From Phycisphaerales bacterium (GTDB taxonomy: Bacteria; Planctomycetota; Phycisphaerae; Phycisphaerales; UBA1924): a DNA stretch of 55,724 nt. Below the pieces are notes generated by a model. That model worked only from the letters and a program-made list of their open reading frames with translations, ran no database searches and had not been told where the DNA came from. A program made the translations under genes and the position numbers. Of this stretch, positions 9,178 through 21,265 are shown piece by piece. Positions within the stretch are counted from its first letter, which is position 1, and every line of letters begins with the position of its first letter. The stretch spans positions 1 through 55,724 of the forward strand of contig JADLBU010000004.1 of assembly GCA_020847535.1 (NCBI GenBank), in the 5' to 3' direction.

Positions 9178-9220
9178 ATGAGTGGGTTCGTGCGGTTCGT
9201 TTCGTTTATAGGAGAGACAC

Positions 9221-10129
9221 ATGAAGACTGTTCTGTCGATCATCGCTTTGGCTGGAGCGGCTACGGTCGCCTCCGCTGTCGTCCCAACGACCAACGAGGG
9301 TGCCTTCCTGCTCAACGGCGACTTCGTCGCCGCCAGCGGCAGCTCGCGCTCTTCGTCGGGCGTGGGCAATCCCTTCCCGATCGTCATGCCGGCCATCACC
9401 GGCCCGGCCGTTCGTTCGTACGCGGTCTGGAACCACCTGACCAATACGCCCGGCGCCCCCTCCGAATCGACGATCATTCTCAACGGCTTCGGCGTCGCGG
9501 CGTACGCCTCCAACGCCGCCTCCCCCGACCTCTGCTGGGGTTACTCTCACACGGCGACCTATATCGCTGATGTCACCGGCCTGGTGATCCACGGCGGCGC
9601 CAACATGATCACGGATGCGACCGATGACCCCTTCACCGGCGCGCTGGGCGAAGGCGTCAGCCTCCTGACGGTCTACAGCGATCCCAGCTTGCCCCTCCAG
9701 AGCATCGATGTCTTCTGGGACGGCGTCCCCGGCTCGATCGCCAACAACCTGGTCGACGGAATCAACAACTGGAAGTTCAGCAATCCCTACCTCGGCGGAC
9801 CGGCCCACGGCTTCACCAACGCCCTGGATGGCCAGGCCGCGGGTGATGATTTTGTCATCAACGGCGGAATCGCCAGCGGCCTCTACGGCACATTCGCCGT
9901 CGGCGATGCCTGGATCGGCAACGTCGGCCCCTACTACGACCACGCCGAAGGCGACTTCTCGCCCTTCATGGTCCCCGGCGACACGTTCATGGACATCGGT
10001 AGCCCCATCGCCAGCGGTGACTGCATCGGCCACACCTTCGGCGCGATCGCCTTCCGCGCGGTTCCGACCCCGGGCTCGCTCGCCCTGGTCGGCATCGCCG
10101 GCCTGGCCGCCGCCCGTCGTCGTCGCTGA
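9221..10129 (+). CDS. Exported protein with PEP-CTERM-like sorting tail
   Basis: 302 residues. A signal peptide (MKTVLSIIALAGAATVASA) leads into a domain with no family I recognise; it is rich in Gly, Asn and aromatic residues, with motifs such as DVFWDGVPGS and GNVGPYYDHAEGDFSPF. The C-terminus is VPTPGSLALVGIAGLAAA then RRRR, a textbook planctomycete PEP-CTERM-type tail: proline motif, hydrophobic helix, basic end. It should be exported and anchored or released by an exosortase-like system. The ATG has a good AGGAGAG ribosome site and sits behind a structured leader. A strong intrinsic terminator follows 40 bp after the stop, so this is a single-gene transcript and probably well expressed. 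Confidence 0.82.
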   Translation: MKTVLSIIALAGAATVASAVVPTTNEGAFLLNGDFVAASGSSRSSSGVGNPFPIVMPAITGPAVRSYAVWNHLTNTPGAPSESTIILNGFGVAAYASNAASPDLCWGYSHTATYIADVTGLVIHGGANMITDATDDPFTGALGEGVSLLTVYSDPSLPLQSIDVFWDGVPGSIANNLVDGINNWKFSNPYLGGPAHGFTNALDGQAAGDDFVINGGIASGLYGTFAVGDAWIGNVGPYYDHAEGDFSPFMVPGDTFMDIGSPIASGDCIGHTFGAIAFRAVPTPGSLALVGIAGLAAARRRR

Positions 10130-10169
10130 TCGCTTGCCGCAAGTGATCTGACAGTTCAGTACATTTCAG

Positions 10170-10202
10170 GCGTCCCGGCCCAGCGGCCGGGACGCTTTTT
10201 TT
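10170..10202 (+). terminator. Intrinsic terminator of the 9221 gene
   Basis: A perfect 11-bp stem, GCGTCCCGGCC at 10170-10180 and its complement at 10185-10195 around a CAGC loop, is followed directly by seven T residues. This is the clearest rho-independent terminator in the window. It reads rightward only; the convergent metal-binding protein gene ends 57 bp beyond. Confidence 0.92.
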
Positions 10203-10258
10203 CACGGCAGTTGCGATCACGCAGGGCTCGATATCGTTTTCGCCGGATCAAGCACCAG

Positions 10259-11242
10259 CTACAGGCCCTCGGCCAGAACCTTGAGATTGGCTTGCATCAG
10301 GGAGACCCACTCCCCGGATCCCAGCGGGTCAAGCACCAGCACCTTCACACCCGCTGATTCGGCGATCCGCCGTGCACCGGCGGGATCAAACTGCGGCTCG
10401 ACGAAGATCGCTCTGGAGTTTCCGTGCCGTACTGCCTCGACCGCCTTGGTGATCTGCCCGGGTGTTGGCTCCGCGGATTCCACCGGCCTGATGACCGCCG
10501 CGATCTTGAGACCGTATCGCTCGGCGAGCCTTCCCCACGCGCTGTGATGGGTGACCATGACGGCATCCCGATGCGATGCCAGGGCACGCCGATATTCCGC
10601 ATCGACCGAATCGATGTCCCGCATCAGATCCTCTTCGGCCTTCACCAACGCGGTGATCGCCTCCACTGAATCCCCCCCACCGCTCTTGAGCGCTGCCCCG
10701 ATCGCCCCCGACAACACCGGCACCAGTTTGCGGACCAGGGCCGGATCCAGCCACAGGTGAGGATCCACGGCGTGGGAGTGCTCATGCCCCGATTCATCAT
10801 CCCCGTGGTCGTGCTCACCCTCAGCCTCGGGAGATACTCCCGCGGCGATCGCCATGCAGACATCCTGTCGCCGGCGGCTGCGGTTGTCCGCCAGGAACTT
10901 CTCGACCTGCGGCTCCAAGCCCAGGCCGACATACACGACGACATCGGAACCAGCCAGCGCTGCGATATCCGCCGGTGTGAACTCGTATCCGTGCTCGGAT
11001 TGACCGGGGAGCATCAGAACTTTGATGTCTGATCCGGCCGGCGCCAGGCGATGTGCAAGCTCTCGAAGGGGCGGGATCGTGACGGTGATCTTGAGCGGCG
11101 CCGCGGGACCATCGCCGCCGCTTTCGGCCGCGGGCGGGCCGAATGCCAGCCTGGCGAGCACCAGCGCAGCGGCAATCGCAGCGACACCAACAACCCCCAT
11201 GAGAATCCACTTTTGCCTCGTTGCGGCCTGTGCTCGGGCCAT
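10259..11242 (-). CDS. znuA: Zinc-type ABC transporter substrate-binding protein (ZnuA/AdcA family)
   Basis: 327 residues. An N-terminal membrane anchor or uncleaved signal (about residues 12-32) is followed by ITVTIPPLRELAHRLA, the usual start of cluster A-I metal-binding proteins. A His/Asp/Glu-rich loop (GEHDHGDDESGHEHSH) precedes DPHLWLDP, the family motif with a metal ligand His; HHSAWGRLAERYGL carries a second ligand, and FVEPQFD and VLVLDPLG complete the site. The acidic His-rich loop favours zinc over manganese. It captures metal outside the inner membrane and hands it to an ABC permease, but no permease or ATPase gene is in the window, so the transporter must be encoded elsewhere. 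A palindromic operator candidate lies 41 bp upstream. Confidence 0.82.
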   Translation of the reverse strand: MARAQAATRQKWILMGVVGVAAIAAALVLARLAFGPPAAESGGDGPAAPLKITVTIPPLRELAHRLAPAGSDIKVLMLPGQSEHGYEFTPADIAALAGSDVVVYVGLGLEPQVEKFLADNRSRRRQDVCMAIAAGVSPEAEGEHDHGDDESGHEHSHAVDPHLWLDPALVRKLVPVLSGAIGAALKSGGGDSVEAITALVKAEEDLMRDIDSVDAEYRRALASHRDAVMVTHHSAWGRLAERYGLKIAAVIRPVESAEPTPGQITKAVEAVRHGNSRAIFVEPQFDPAGARRIAESAGVKVLVLDPLGSGEWVSLMQANLKVLAEGL

Positions 11243-11282
11243 GATCGCTCCACCCGGCCCTCAGAATGATCGGCCGGCTTAT

Positions 11283-11298
11283 TGAGAATGACTTCTCA
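11283..11298. promoter_or_regulatory. Candidate Zur/Fur-type operator
   Basis: TGAGAA-TGAC-TTCTCA is a perfect 6-4-6 palindrome that resembles the alternating A/T-rich core of Fur-family boxes. It lies between the divergent znuA-like gene (start 11242) and the glycerate kinase gene (start 11358), where a zinc-responsive repressor of the metal-uptake gene would bind. Assignment to Zur is an inference from the neighbour. Confidence 0.45.
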
Positions 11299-11357
11299 GA
11301 AGAGCGTACGCGCGTCAAACCGGCGATGTTCGCACTGCGCCGGGCATATGGTGCCCC

Positions 11358-12752
11358 ATGCCTCCCGGCCACGAAGACCACCGCCGCAACATCGAACGGA
11401 TCATGCAGGGCGCGGTCAAGGCCGCCGACCCCGCCGAGGCGCTGCGGCTTTCCTGGAAACGAGCCTGGGAACGAAGGGATATCGATCTCGATGCCCGCCC
11501 ACCGGTGCTCATCCTGGGCATGGGCAAGGCATCCCTGGAGATGGCCGCCGCGTGCCTGGAGCTCCTGCCCCACCCCGTCCACACGACCCTGATCGCAGCC
11601 GTCCCCGAGCGAATCGGCACAACGACCCTTCCCGCCGGCCGCGCTGGCCGGTGCCGAATCATGCCCGCCGATCACCCGCTTCCATCCAACCGCTCCCACG
11701 CATTCGGGCTCGCCGTGCAGGAGACCATCGCCGCGTTCACACGGGAGCACGGGGAGCGCGGCATCGTGATCGCCCTGATCTCCGGCGGCGGCTCATCCCA
11801 CATGGCTCTCCCCGCCGGTCAACTCACCATCGACGACCTCCGCGAGGCCAACCGGCTGATGCAGTCCGCGGGCGCTTCGATCTCGCAGCTCAACTGCATC
11901 CGCCGCCACACCGAGGTACTCAAGGGCGGCGGGCTCGCCGCACTCGCGCACCCCGCTCGCATCCAGGTATTCGTCGCGTCCGATGTCATCGGGGATCCTC
12001 TCCATGTGATCGCCTCCGGCCCCTTTGCCTCCGATGCCTCCACGTTCGCCGATGCCCTGAGGGTCGCCGACCGCTACCGCCTTCAAGACCGCACCCCGCG
12101 CATCATCGCTCACCTCCGACAGGGAACGCTCGGACGTATCCCTGAAACCGTCAAGCCCGCAAATCCATCACTCCAGTTCACCCGTCACTGGATCATCTGC
12201 AACAACCAGACTGCGCTGGATGGCGCCGCGGCCGCTGCGCGGGAACTGGGCTTTGAAGTGCTCTCCTGCGAACCGATGCAGGAGTCGGCGGCCGGGGCCG
12301 AAGGGGAACGGCTTTCTGGAATTGCGGCGATGGATGCTCGCTCGCCGCGAAGCGTTCCTGCGATCCGGCTCATCGGCGGAGAGCCAACGGTTGATACCCG
12401 CGATGCCCCCAAGAGCGACGGACTGGGGGGGCCAAGCCAGGAGCTGGCACTCGCCGCCGCCCTGCGGTTCCGTGACCTGATCGCATCGCATGATGACGCC
12501 CGCGCCTCGCGAACCGTGCTCGCGGCATTCTCAACCGATGGAATCGACGGCCCCACCGACGCCGCCGGCGCGATCATTCCGGTGTCATCTTTCTGTGATC
12601 CGGAGGACCGCGGCTTTGCAGCGCGGGCGGCCCTGGCTCATCACGACTCGCACCGCTTTCTCGATGCCGCCGGGATGCTGATCCGCACTGGCCCGACCGG
12701 CGTCAACGCCAACCACATCGCCTGTGCGGTGGTCTATCCCCAACTGCCATGA
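11358..12752 (+). CDS. Glycerate 2-kinase (DUF4147/MOFRL family)
   Basis: 464 residues with the two-domain layout of GckA/TtuD-type glycerate kinases. Residues 1-240 form the DUF4147 domain, with the GMGKASLEMA motif near residue 53, LISGGGSS and a CIRRHTEVLKGGGLA segment carrying conserved Arg/Lys and the Gly-rich loop, then ASDVIGDPLHVIASGP. Residues about 330-455 form the MOFRL domain with GGEPTV, a GGPSQELAL motif, FSTDGIDGPTDAAGA and TGPTGVNANHIA. The last motif has His where Asp is common (TGPTGTNVND). It phosphorylates D-glycerate to 2-phosphoglycerate, feeding glycolysis from glyoxylate, serine or sugar-acid breakdown. It is transcribed alone, divergent from the metal-binding protein gene. 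Confidence 0.9.
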   Translation: MPPGHEDHRRNIERIMQGAVKAADPAEALRLSWKRAWERRDIDLDARPPVLILGMGKASLEMAAACLELLPHPVHTTLIAAVPERIGTTTLPAGRAGRCRIMPADHPLPSNRSHAFGLAVQETIAAFTREHGERGIVIALISGGGSSHMALPAGQLTIDDLREANRLMQSAGASISQLNCIRRHTEVLKGGGLAALAHPARIQVFVASDVIGDPLHVIASGPFASDASTFADALRVADRYRLQDRTPRIIAHLRQGTLGRIPETVKPANPSLQFTRHWIICNNQTALDGAAAAARELGFEVLSCEPMQESAAGAEGERLSGIAAMDARSPRSVPAIRLIGGEPTVDTRDAPKSDGLGGPSQELALAAALRFRDLIASHDDARASRTVLAAFSTDGIDGPTDAAGAIIPVSSFCDPEDRGFAARAALAHHDSHRFLDAAGMLIRTGPTGVNANHIACAVVYPQLP

Positions 12753-12779
12753 GCATGAAAGAGCTGCGCAGTCCGGCGT

Positions 12780-15700
12780 TTACGCCGCAGCGAGGATCTC
12801 GCGAGCCTGCTGAATGAACTCGCGACAGATTCTCAGAAGCTCCGCGCGGTTCACCGGCTTGGAAAGGAAGCTGTCGCACCCGGCCTGGAGGCAGCGCTGG
12901 CGATCCGCGGGAGATGCGTGGGCGGTCAGGGCGATGATCGGCAACCGATACTGGGCCTCACGCAGGGCGCGGGTCGCCGCGTACCCATCCATGACCGGCA
13001 TCTGCATGTCCATGAGGATCACATCGAACGGCCGGCCGTCACCCCTGGCCGTGATCGCCTCCGCGACCGCCTGCTGACCGTTGGCGACCACCATGACATC
13101 GCACCCCAGCTTCTTGAGGTTCAGGCACAGCAGCCGCTGGTTGTCGATGGTGTCCTCGGCGAGCAGGATACGGGCATCGCGCGAGGCTGAATCGGCATCG
13201 GTGACCGCAGCCACGGGGGTGGTCGCGCCGGAGGCACAGGAAGTCGGCGCTGTTCCCTCGACCGCGGTGGGGCCGCGTTCCCCGGCGGTGTAGGCGGGGA
13301 ACGAGCGGAGCTCGACGCCCTCCAGTGAACCTGTCCGCAGCGTGAAGAGGAAGCAGCTCCCCTCCCCGGGGATGCTGGAGGCCGCGACGGTGCCGCCAAG
13401 CATCTCCGAGAGCTGTCGCGAGATGCTCAGGCCCAGACCCGTCCCGCCGAACTTGCGGGACATCGATCCATCCCCCTGCTCGAAGGGCTTGAAGAGCCGC
13501 TGCATGACCTCGGCATCGATCCCGGGCCCCGAATCGACGACCTCGATCGACATGAGCGGATCGGATTCGCTCGGGTTCCCCAGCAGCCGTGTGATCACCC
13601 GCACGCCACCGGTTTCGGTGAACTTGATCGCGTTGCCCACCAGGTTCATCAGGACCTGCCGGAATCGGGTTGGATCGGTCGTGATGCTCACCGGAATCGG
13701 CCCGGCGAACTCCACACCCAGCCGGATCCCCTTCTGGGATGCCTTGTCGCGGAGGAGGCTCACGACGTCGGCGATCAGCGCGGATGTCTCGCACGGCAAC
13801 CGCTCAATCGTCAGCCGTCCGGCCTCGATCTTGGAGAGGTCCAGCACATCGTTGATCAGCGTCAGCAGGTGCTCCCCGCTGCGCCGGATCGTCCGGATGA
13901 ACTCCTGGCGTGCCTCGGGAGTGTGGTGGGTCTCGAACAGCAGGTCGGAATAGCCCAGGATCGCCGTCATCGGGGTGCGCAGCTCGTGGCTCATGTTCGC
14001 CAGGAACGCGCTCTTGGTGCGGTGGGCATCCTGCGCTGCCACGCTGGCCGCCAGCAGTTCCCGGGTCTTCTCCTCAAGCTCCCCGGTGCGGACGGCGACC
14101 AGGTGCTCGACGCGGCGGGTGCGCTGCAGGTTCAACTCGATGAACGCGCACAGGAGGCAGGTCAGGACCGTCCCGGCCGCGGCGACGCCTGTGATGACCG
14201 CCGTCTCCAGGCCGATCTTGAACCGCCGGGTCGCGAAGATCTCAAGGTCCAAACTCAACTCATCGGTGATCCGCACCGAGCAGCGCCGCGTCAATTGGCC
14301 GTCCGAGTCGTCATCGATCGGCGCGGGCAGGATGGGGCGCGATGAGACACCGGCGATCCCTGCGGCAAGACCTCCAAAGTCCAGGTCCTTGACCGCATCC
14401 GCGAGCACAGGGTCGAGCTCGATGATGGAGACCAGCGCCCCGCGGAAGTCCCGCCGGCGATGCTCCATGAGCGTCTCGACCGCCCGCTGGTACACCGGCG
14501 CCACCAGCGCGATCGTCCGGCTGTTGGGGCTGACGGCCGCGGTTCGCGGGAGAGTGACGGCGACCAACCGGCCCGAGTCCCTGGCGGATTCCATCGCGTC
14601 GGACAGTACCGGCCACGCGGCCATGAACGAGGCAAAGCCCGTGGCCCCTGCCGAGGGCACGACGAACAGCCGCGACTCTTCCTTCTGCGTCGCAGGTCCG
14701 TCGGTCCCTGATGATCTAGTCTCGGCCGGCAGCGGCACCCACGCCCATTGACGAGTCCCCGGGTACATGAGATTGGCGTTCTGTATCAGACGCTCGAACT
14801 CATCAGGGCCGACATCGCCCGAGCTGTGATAGTGCGAGCGGACGTACAGGATCGCATCGCTGCGTTTGCCGATCGCCCGCTCGACCTGCGTGCCGTATGT
14901 GCCCGACCGGCGAGCAAATTCACGGGCGTGGATGTCTTCCTGCCAGACGCGAACAGTCCAGCTTGCAAGCCCGGTCAGGGCAAGCCCGATCCCCGCCGCC
15001 AGCGACACCGGGACTCGGCCTGTCATGCGTCCAAGCCCCGGCAGCGCCGGGGATCCCGCCTGGCGCGGCCAGGATGCCGACACCGCGACCAGCGAGGCAC
15101 ACGCAAGCAGCACGTACCCGAGCACCGAAACCCGCAGGATCAGGCTCCGCAGGCTCTCATCTTGGGCCAGCACCGTCGTCACGGGTGTGCGCACTGTCAG
15201 CCACGCCACGTGACGACCATCCCACGATGTCAGCTCCAGCGAGCTGGCGCACGAGCCATCATCGTCGGGCGAGGCGCTGTTCGCCAAGCCGTTCCTCTCC
15301 GGGGAGATCGTGATCGATGTACCCGTTATGCCGCCGATCTGCTCGACGATGCCCCCGGTGATGGGCCGGACCATCAGCAGGAACCCGGCGTGTGGCCCGG
15401 ATTTGTCGGTGCGCCGGATCGGTCGCACCACGCCCCACGACGGCCTGCCGTCGGGCCCGGTGCATAGCCCGCCATGGGAGATGGATAGGTCGGTATCCGG
15501 GCCAAGGCCCACGACCAGCCCGGAACTGCCATCGTTGATCGGGAATTCGGTCGCCTCGCCGGCCTCGTGGTCATAGTCCGTCCGCAGGATCGGCTGGCCG
15601 TTGACGTCGTAGAGCCCGGCCCGGCTCAAGCCCAGCGAGGCAATCCCATCGGGCGCGAAGTTCTGCCGCCGCCACTTGTCGTCGGTAGGATCAGACGCAA

Positions 15701-15965
15701 ACCCGTACATGTCATCCCACGCCGACCAGTCCTCCAGCGTGCGTCCGAGCTCACCCAGTTGCAAACTCATCGCCGCCCGGACCCGCTCGTGCGAAGCCTC
15801 GATCGCATCATCGATGGCCGACTGCCGCTGGGCATCCAGCCGGTTGATCGCCGCGCGTCCCGCAAAAAGCGGTATCACGATCAACACGATCGCCAGCATC
15901 GCCACCGACAACATTCTTCGTGAGTCGATTCGCAAACAGGCGGCTCCACCGGCGGAGAGAGGCAT
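12780..15965 (-). CDS. Hybrid sensor histidine kinase with CHASE4 and CHASE sensor regions and C-terminal receiver
   Basis: 1061 residues. Order: membrane helix 19-40; CHASE4-like domain about 45-260 (LEDWSAWDDMYGF motif); two helices at about 277-297 and 320-340; a second outer domain about 345-570 resembling CHASE (SHYHSSGDVGPDEFERL, then YPGTRQWAWVP); helix 585-610; coiled coil; HisKA with SHELRTPM, phospho-acceptor His660; HATPase about 760-880 with NAIKF (N box), DSGPGID (G1), FKPFEQGD and GGTGLGL; receiver 932-1050 with phospho-acceptor Asp986 in LMDMQMPVMDG and Lys in LSKP. Two extracytoplasmic sensors on one kinase are unusual. Signals and partner regulator are unknown. It is convergent with the glycerate kinase gene, with only 27 bp between. 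Confidence 0.92.
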   Translation of the reverse strand: MPLSAGGAACLRIDSRRMLSVAMLAIVLIVIPLFAGRAAINRLDAQRQSAIDDAIEASHERVRAAMSLQLGELGRTLEDWSAWDDMYGFASDPTDDKWRRQNFAPDGIASLGLSRAGLYDVNGQPILRTDYDHEAGEATEFPINDGSSGLVVGLGPDTDLSISHGGLCTGPDGRPSWGVVRPIRRTDKSGPHAGFLLMVRPITGGIVEQIGGITGTSITISPERNGLANSASPDDDGSCASSLELTSWDGRHVAWLTVRTPVTTVLAQDESLRSLILRVSVLGYVLLACASLVAVSASWPRQAGSPALPGLGRMTGRVPVSLAAGIGLALTGLASWTVRVWQEDIHAREFARRSGTYGTQVERAIGKRSDAILYVRSHYHSSGDVGPDEFERLIQNANLMYPGTRQWAWVPLPAETRSSGTDGPATQKEESRLFVVPSAGATGFASFMAAWPVLSDAMESARDSGRLVAVTLPRTAAVSPNSRTIALVAPVYQRAVETLMEHRRRDFRGALVSIIELDPVLADAVKDLDFGGLAAGIAGVSSRPILPAPIDDDSDGQLTRRCSVRITDELSLDLEIFATRRFKIGLETAVITGVAAAGTVLTCLLCAFIELNLQRTRRVEHLVAVRTGELEEKTRELLAASVAAQDAHRTKSAFLANMSHELRTPMTAILGYSDLLFETHHTPEARQEFIRTIRRSGEHLLTLINDVLDLSKIEAGRLTIERLPCETSALIADVVSLLRDKASQKGIRLGVEFAGPIPVSITTDPTRFRQVLMNLVGNAIKFTETGGVRVITRLLGNPSESDPLMSIEVVDSGPGIDAEVMQRLFKPFEQGDGSMSRKFGGTGLGLSISRQLSEMLGGTVAASSIPGEGSCFLFTLRTGSLEGVELRSFPAYTAGERGPTAVEGTAPTSCASGATTPVAAVTDADSASRDARILLAEDTIDNQRLLCLNLKKLGCDVMVVANGQQAVAEAITARGDGRPFDVILMDMQMPVMDGYAATRALREAQYRLPIIALTAHASPADRQRCLQAGCDSFLSKPVNRAELLRICREFIQQAREILAAA

Positions 15966-16129
15966 TCCCCCCGGCCCGGTCTATCGAGCCAATCACCCAG
16001 GTGCTTTGCTTGGGATTGCCACCGAACCCGCACTTGGCCCACCCTGGGCCGAACGACCCGCAGCGAACGTCCGAGAATGGCGAACGGCATGGGCGCGCAC
16101 AACCTTCACGACAACGCCGTCACGCCCGG

Positions 16130-18919
<2,790 letters not shown>

Positions 18920-19190
18920 GGGGGCGAGGCTCTCAAAAAGGGCCAAACACGGGCAAGGGCCGGTTGTTCCAGCACTTGTCGGCGAACACACGACCTGTGG
19001 TGGTCGCGTGCCGGAAGGGACCAACGCAATGGTAGGTCCGGCCACGATGCAAGACCCCGTTTTGCACGTCAAATCACGGCAAAAAACACGAAAAATGACC
19101 CCCACAACCACCCCACGTGCCCACTCGAATTTCGGAGCTTATTCGGCATGACAATCGCCTGCAAAACCGGACCTCCGCGAAGCGATTATC

Positions 19191-20153
19191 ATGCCCCGCA
19201 TGACTGCCCAAGACCCCACCAGCCTGCATCTCAATCGCCGCCATTTCCTGGGTTCATCGCTCGCCGCGCTGGCCGCAGCGCCCGTGCTCGCCGCGGCCTC
19301 GCAGCCCGCGAGCAAGGATCCCGCCGTTGCCGCCGCTCCGCCATCACCACGCGATCCCAGCGGCTGCAAGGCACTCGGATGGGAGCTGGGCACCCAGGCG
19401 TGGACCTTCCGGGATCGTCCATGCGTGGAGGCGATAGACATCGCCAAGGTGCTGGGCCTGACCTGTATTGAGCTCTACCCCGGCCAGCAGTTCTCCAAGG
19501 ATTCCAAGGAGCTCAAGGTCGGTCCGGAGATGACGGCGAGCCAGCGTTCTGAACTCAAAGGCAAGCTCCAATCCGCCGGCATCCGCGCCCATTCCTTCGG
19601 CGTCGTCTCGTTCTCCATGGATGAAAAGTCTTCCCGGGGGATCTTTGAGTTCGCCAAGGACATGGGGATGAAAGGGATCGCATGCGAGCCCTTCTTCGAT
19701 CCCGACGCGACGCCGCCGGTCAACGCGTGGAAGCTGCTCGACACGCTCACCAAGGAATACGGCCTCTACGCCTCCTGCCACAACCACCCCAAGCCCACCC
19801 GCTACTGGTCCCCCGATGTATTCCTCAGCGCTGTCAAGGACATGGACAACAAGCTCCTGGGCGCCTGCGCTGATACCGGCCACTGGACGCGATCGAGCAT
19901 CGCCACCGTCGATGGCCTCAAGAAGTACGAAGGCCGCATCTACGAGCTGCACTTCAAGGATGTCAAGGACAACATCGACCACCCCTGGGGCACGGGCGCG
20001 GGCGATGCCCGCGGCCAGATGGCCGAGCTCAAGCGCCAGGGCTTCAAGGGCCCGATATTCGTCGAGTACGAGCACGGCAGCGGCAAGGAACTCGAAGCCA
20101 ACGTCGCCAAGAGCATCGCGTTCTTCGACCAGACAGCCAAGTCGCTCGCATAG
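19191..20153 (+). CDS. Tat-exported sugar phosphate isomerase/epimerase (xylose isomerase-like TIM barrel)
   Basis: 320 residues. An RRHFLGSSLAALAAAPVLAAA leader is a twin-arginine signal, so the folded protein is exported. The mature domain is a xylose-isomerase-like TIM barrel: TCIELYPGQQ, GIACEPFFDPD, ASCHNHPKPTRYW, GACADTGHW, ELHFKDVKD and FVEYEHGSG carry the acidic and His residues expected to bind a divalent metal at the barrel end. Such exported barrels are numerous in planctomycetes and are thought to act on sugars or keto-sugars; the substrate here cannot be read. The first ATG (19191) or the second (19200) may be used. No operon partner on its strand. Confidence 0.83.
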   Translation: MPRMTAQDPTSLHLNRRHFLGSSLAALAAAPVLAAASQPASKDPAVAAAPPSPRDPSGCKALGWELGTQAWTFRDRPCVEAIDIAKVLGLTCIELYPGQQFSKDSKELKVGPEMTASQRSELKGKLQSAGIRAHSFGVVSFSMDEKSSRGIFEFAKDMGMKGIACEPFFDPDATPPVNAWKLLDTLTKEYGLYASCHNHPKPTRYWSPDVFLSAVKDMDNKLLGACADTGHWTRSSIATVDGLKKYEGRIYELHFKDVKDNIDHPWGTGAGDARGQMAELKRQGFKGPIFVEYEHGSGKELEANVAKSIAFFDQTAKSLA

Positions 20154-20158
20154 CAGTA

Positions 20159-20719
20159 TCAGCCGCCCCGCGGCTTCACCCACATGCACATCATGACATC
20201 GTCGCAGTAGGTGCCATCTCCAAGCACGAACTCACCCGCCCTGCGCGCCTCCTCGGCAAATCCCAGCCGCTCGTACAACGCGATCGCCCGCGTGTTCTTC
20301 GCGAGCACGCCCAGCCGGATCTTCTCGATGTGCGGGTGCCCCCGCGCCCACGAGATCATCGCGTTGATGAGCGCGGTGCCGATCCCCCGCCCGCGCCATT
20401 CGGCCGCGATCGCGATCCCGAATCGCCCCCGGTGCCGGATCCGCCGCTTTCCCGGCGCAGCAAAGTCGAGCGTTCCCACAATCGACTCGCCCCCGATCGC
20501 CACCAGCCGAAGGTGCTGCGGATCGCTCACCGCCTTCTCGATCTCGGTAGCCAACTCCTGCACATCACCCGAGGTCTCATCGAGTTCGACCAGCGAGAAC
20601 TCCCACGAGGTCAGGTGCCGGTTCAGGGCGATCACCCCCACCGCATCTCCCCCTCGTGCGGTGCGGATCGCCACCGTCCCACCCTTGACCGGGACTTGTG
20701 CAGGCTCGATGTTCGCCAC
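20159..20719 (-). CDS. GNAT family N-acetyltransferase (RimJ/RimL or diamine-like)
   Basis: 186 residues with a complete GNAT core: VAIRTARGGDAVGVIALN start, VAIGGESIVGTLDF strands, GIAIAAEWRGRGIGTALINAMISWA containing the acetyl-CoA loop RGRGIGTAL, and LGVLAKNTRAIALYERLGFAEE, the usual last helix-strand. It resembles the branch that acetylates ribosomal protein or small amine N-termini, but the acceptor is not known. It is the third gene of a leftward set behind pdxJ and the DinB-like gene (39-bp gap). Confidence 0.82.
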   Translation of the reverse strand: MANIEPAQVPVKGGTVAIRTARGGDAVGVIALNRHLTSWEFSLVELDETSGDVQELATEIEKAVSDPQHLRLVAIGGESIVGTLDFAAPGKRRIRHRGRFGIAIAAEWRGRGIGTALINAMISWARGHPHIEKIRLGVLAKNTRAIALYERLGFAEEARRAGEFVLGDGTYCDDVMMCMWVKPRGG

Positions 20720-20758
20720 GCCCCTGGGCCCTCCGACTCCTCACGCCTACCAGCCACC

Positions 20759-21265
20759 TCACCCAGTCCGCCGCGTGCGGGCAATGAAGTCCGTGACCGC
20801 TCGCCGCCCCCCCGCCTGCGTCACCAGCCTCGCCACCTGCCCACGGTGATACGTCGAATGGTTGAAGACATGCGTCAGGATGTCCTGCACCCGGCTGATG
20901 TAGCCGACCCCCTCGCTGCTCCTGTACTCCACCTCGCGATCCAGCTCCGCGGGCGTCAGGCGCAGCAGATATTCGTGCCACTGCGTGTCGAGCTGCGCTG
21001 CCGATTCCACAAGCTGCGGCGGTTTCCACGCCGGAAACCAGTCCTTGGGCATCTCCGCCGGCGATCCCGCGACCCGGCCGAGCCACACCCGCCGGGCGAT
21101 CTGGACGTGCGCCATCACCTGCAGCGCACGGGTGAACGCCGGCCCGGCCGTCTGATCTTCCGGCACGGTCTTGAGCGATTCGATGACAGCGCTGCTCGCC
21201 CACGTTTCATACGCGAGCATGCCGAGAAAGAGCGCGTGACGTTGATCGGTCATGTGATCAGCCAT
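20759..21265 (-). CDS. DinB family protein
   Basis: 168 residues, predicted four-helix bundle. The three metal-ligand His positions of the DinB/YfiT fold are visible: one in VMAHVQIARR, and two in HVFNHSTYHRGQVARLV near the C-terminus, where HSTYHRGQ is the family hallmark. Members bind nickel or zinc and some act as thiol-dependent transferases; the actual reaction here is unknown. Its start overlaps the end of pdxJ by 8 bp (an ATG at 21253 is an alternative), so it is probably translationally coupled to pdxJ. Confidence 0.82.
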   Translation of the reverse strand: MADHMTDQRHALFLGMLAYETWASSAVIESLKTVPEDQTAGPAFTRALQVMAHVQIARRVWLGRVAGSPAEMPKDWFPAWKPPQLVESAAQLDTQWHEYLLRLTPAELDREVEYRSSEGVGYISRVQDILTHVFNHSTYHRGQVARLVTQAGGRRAVTDFIARTRRTG

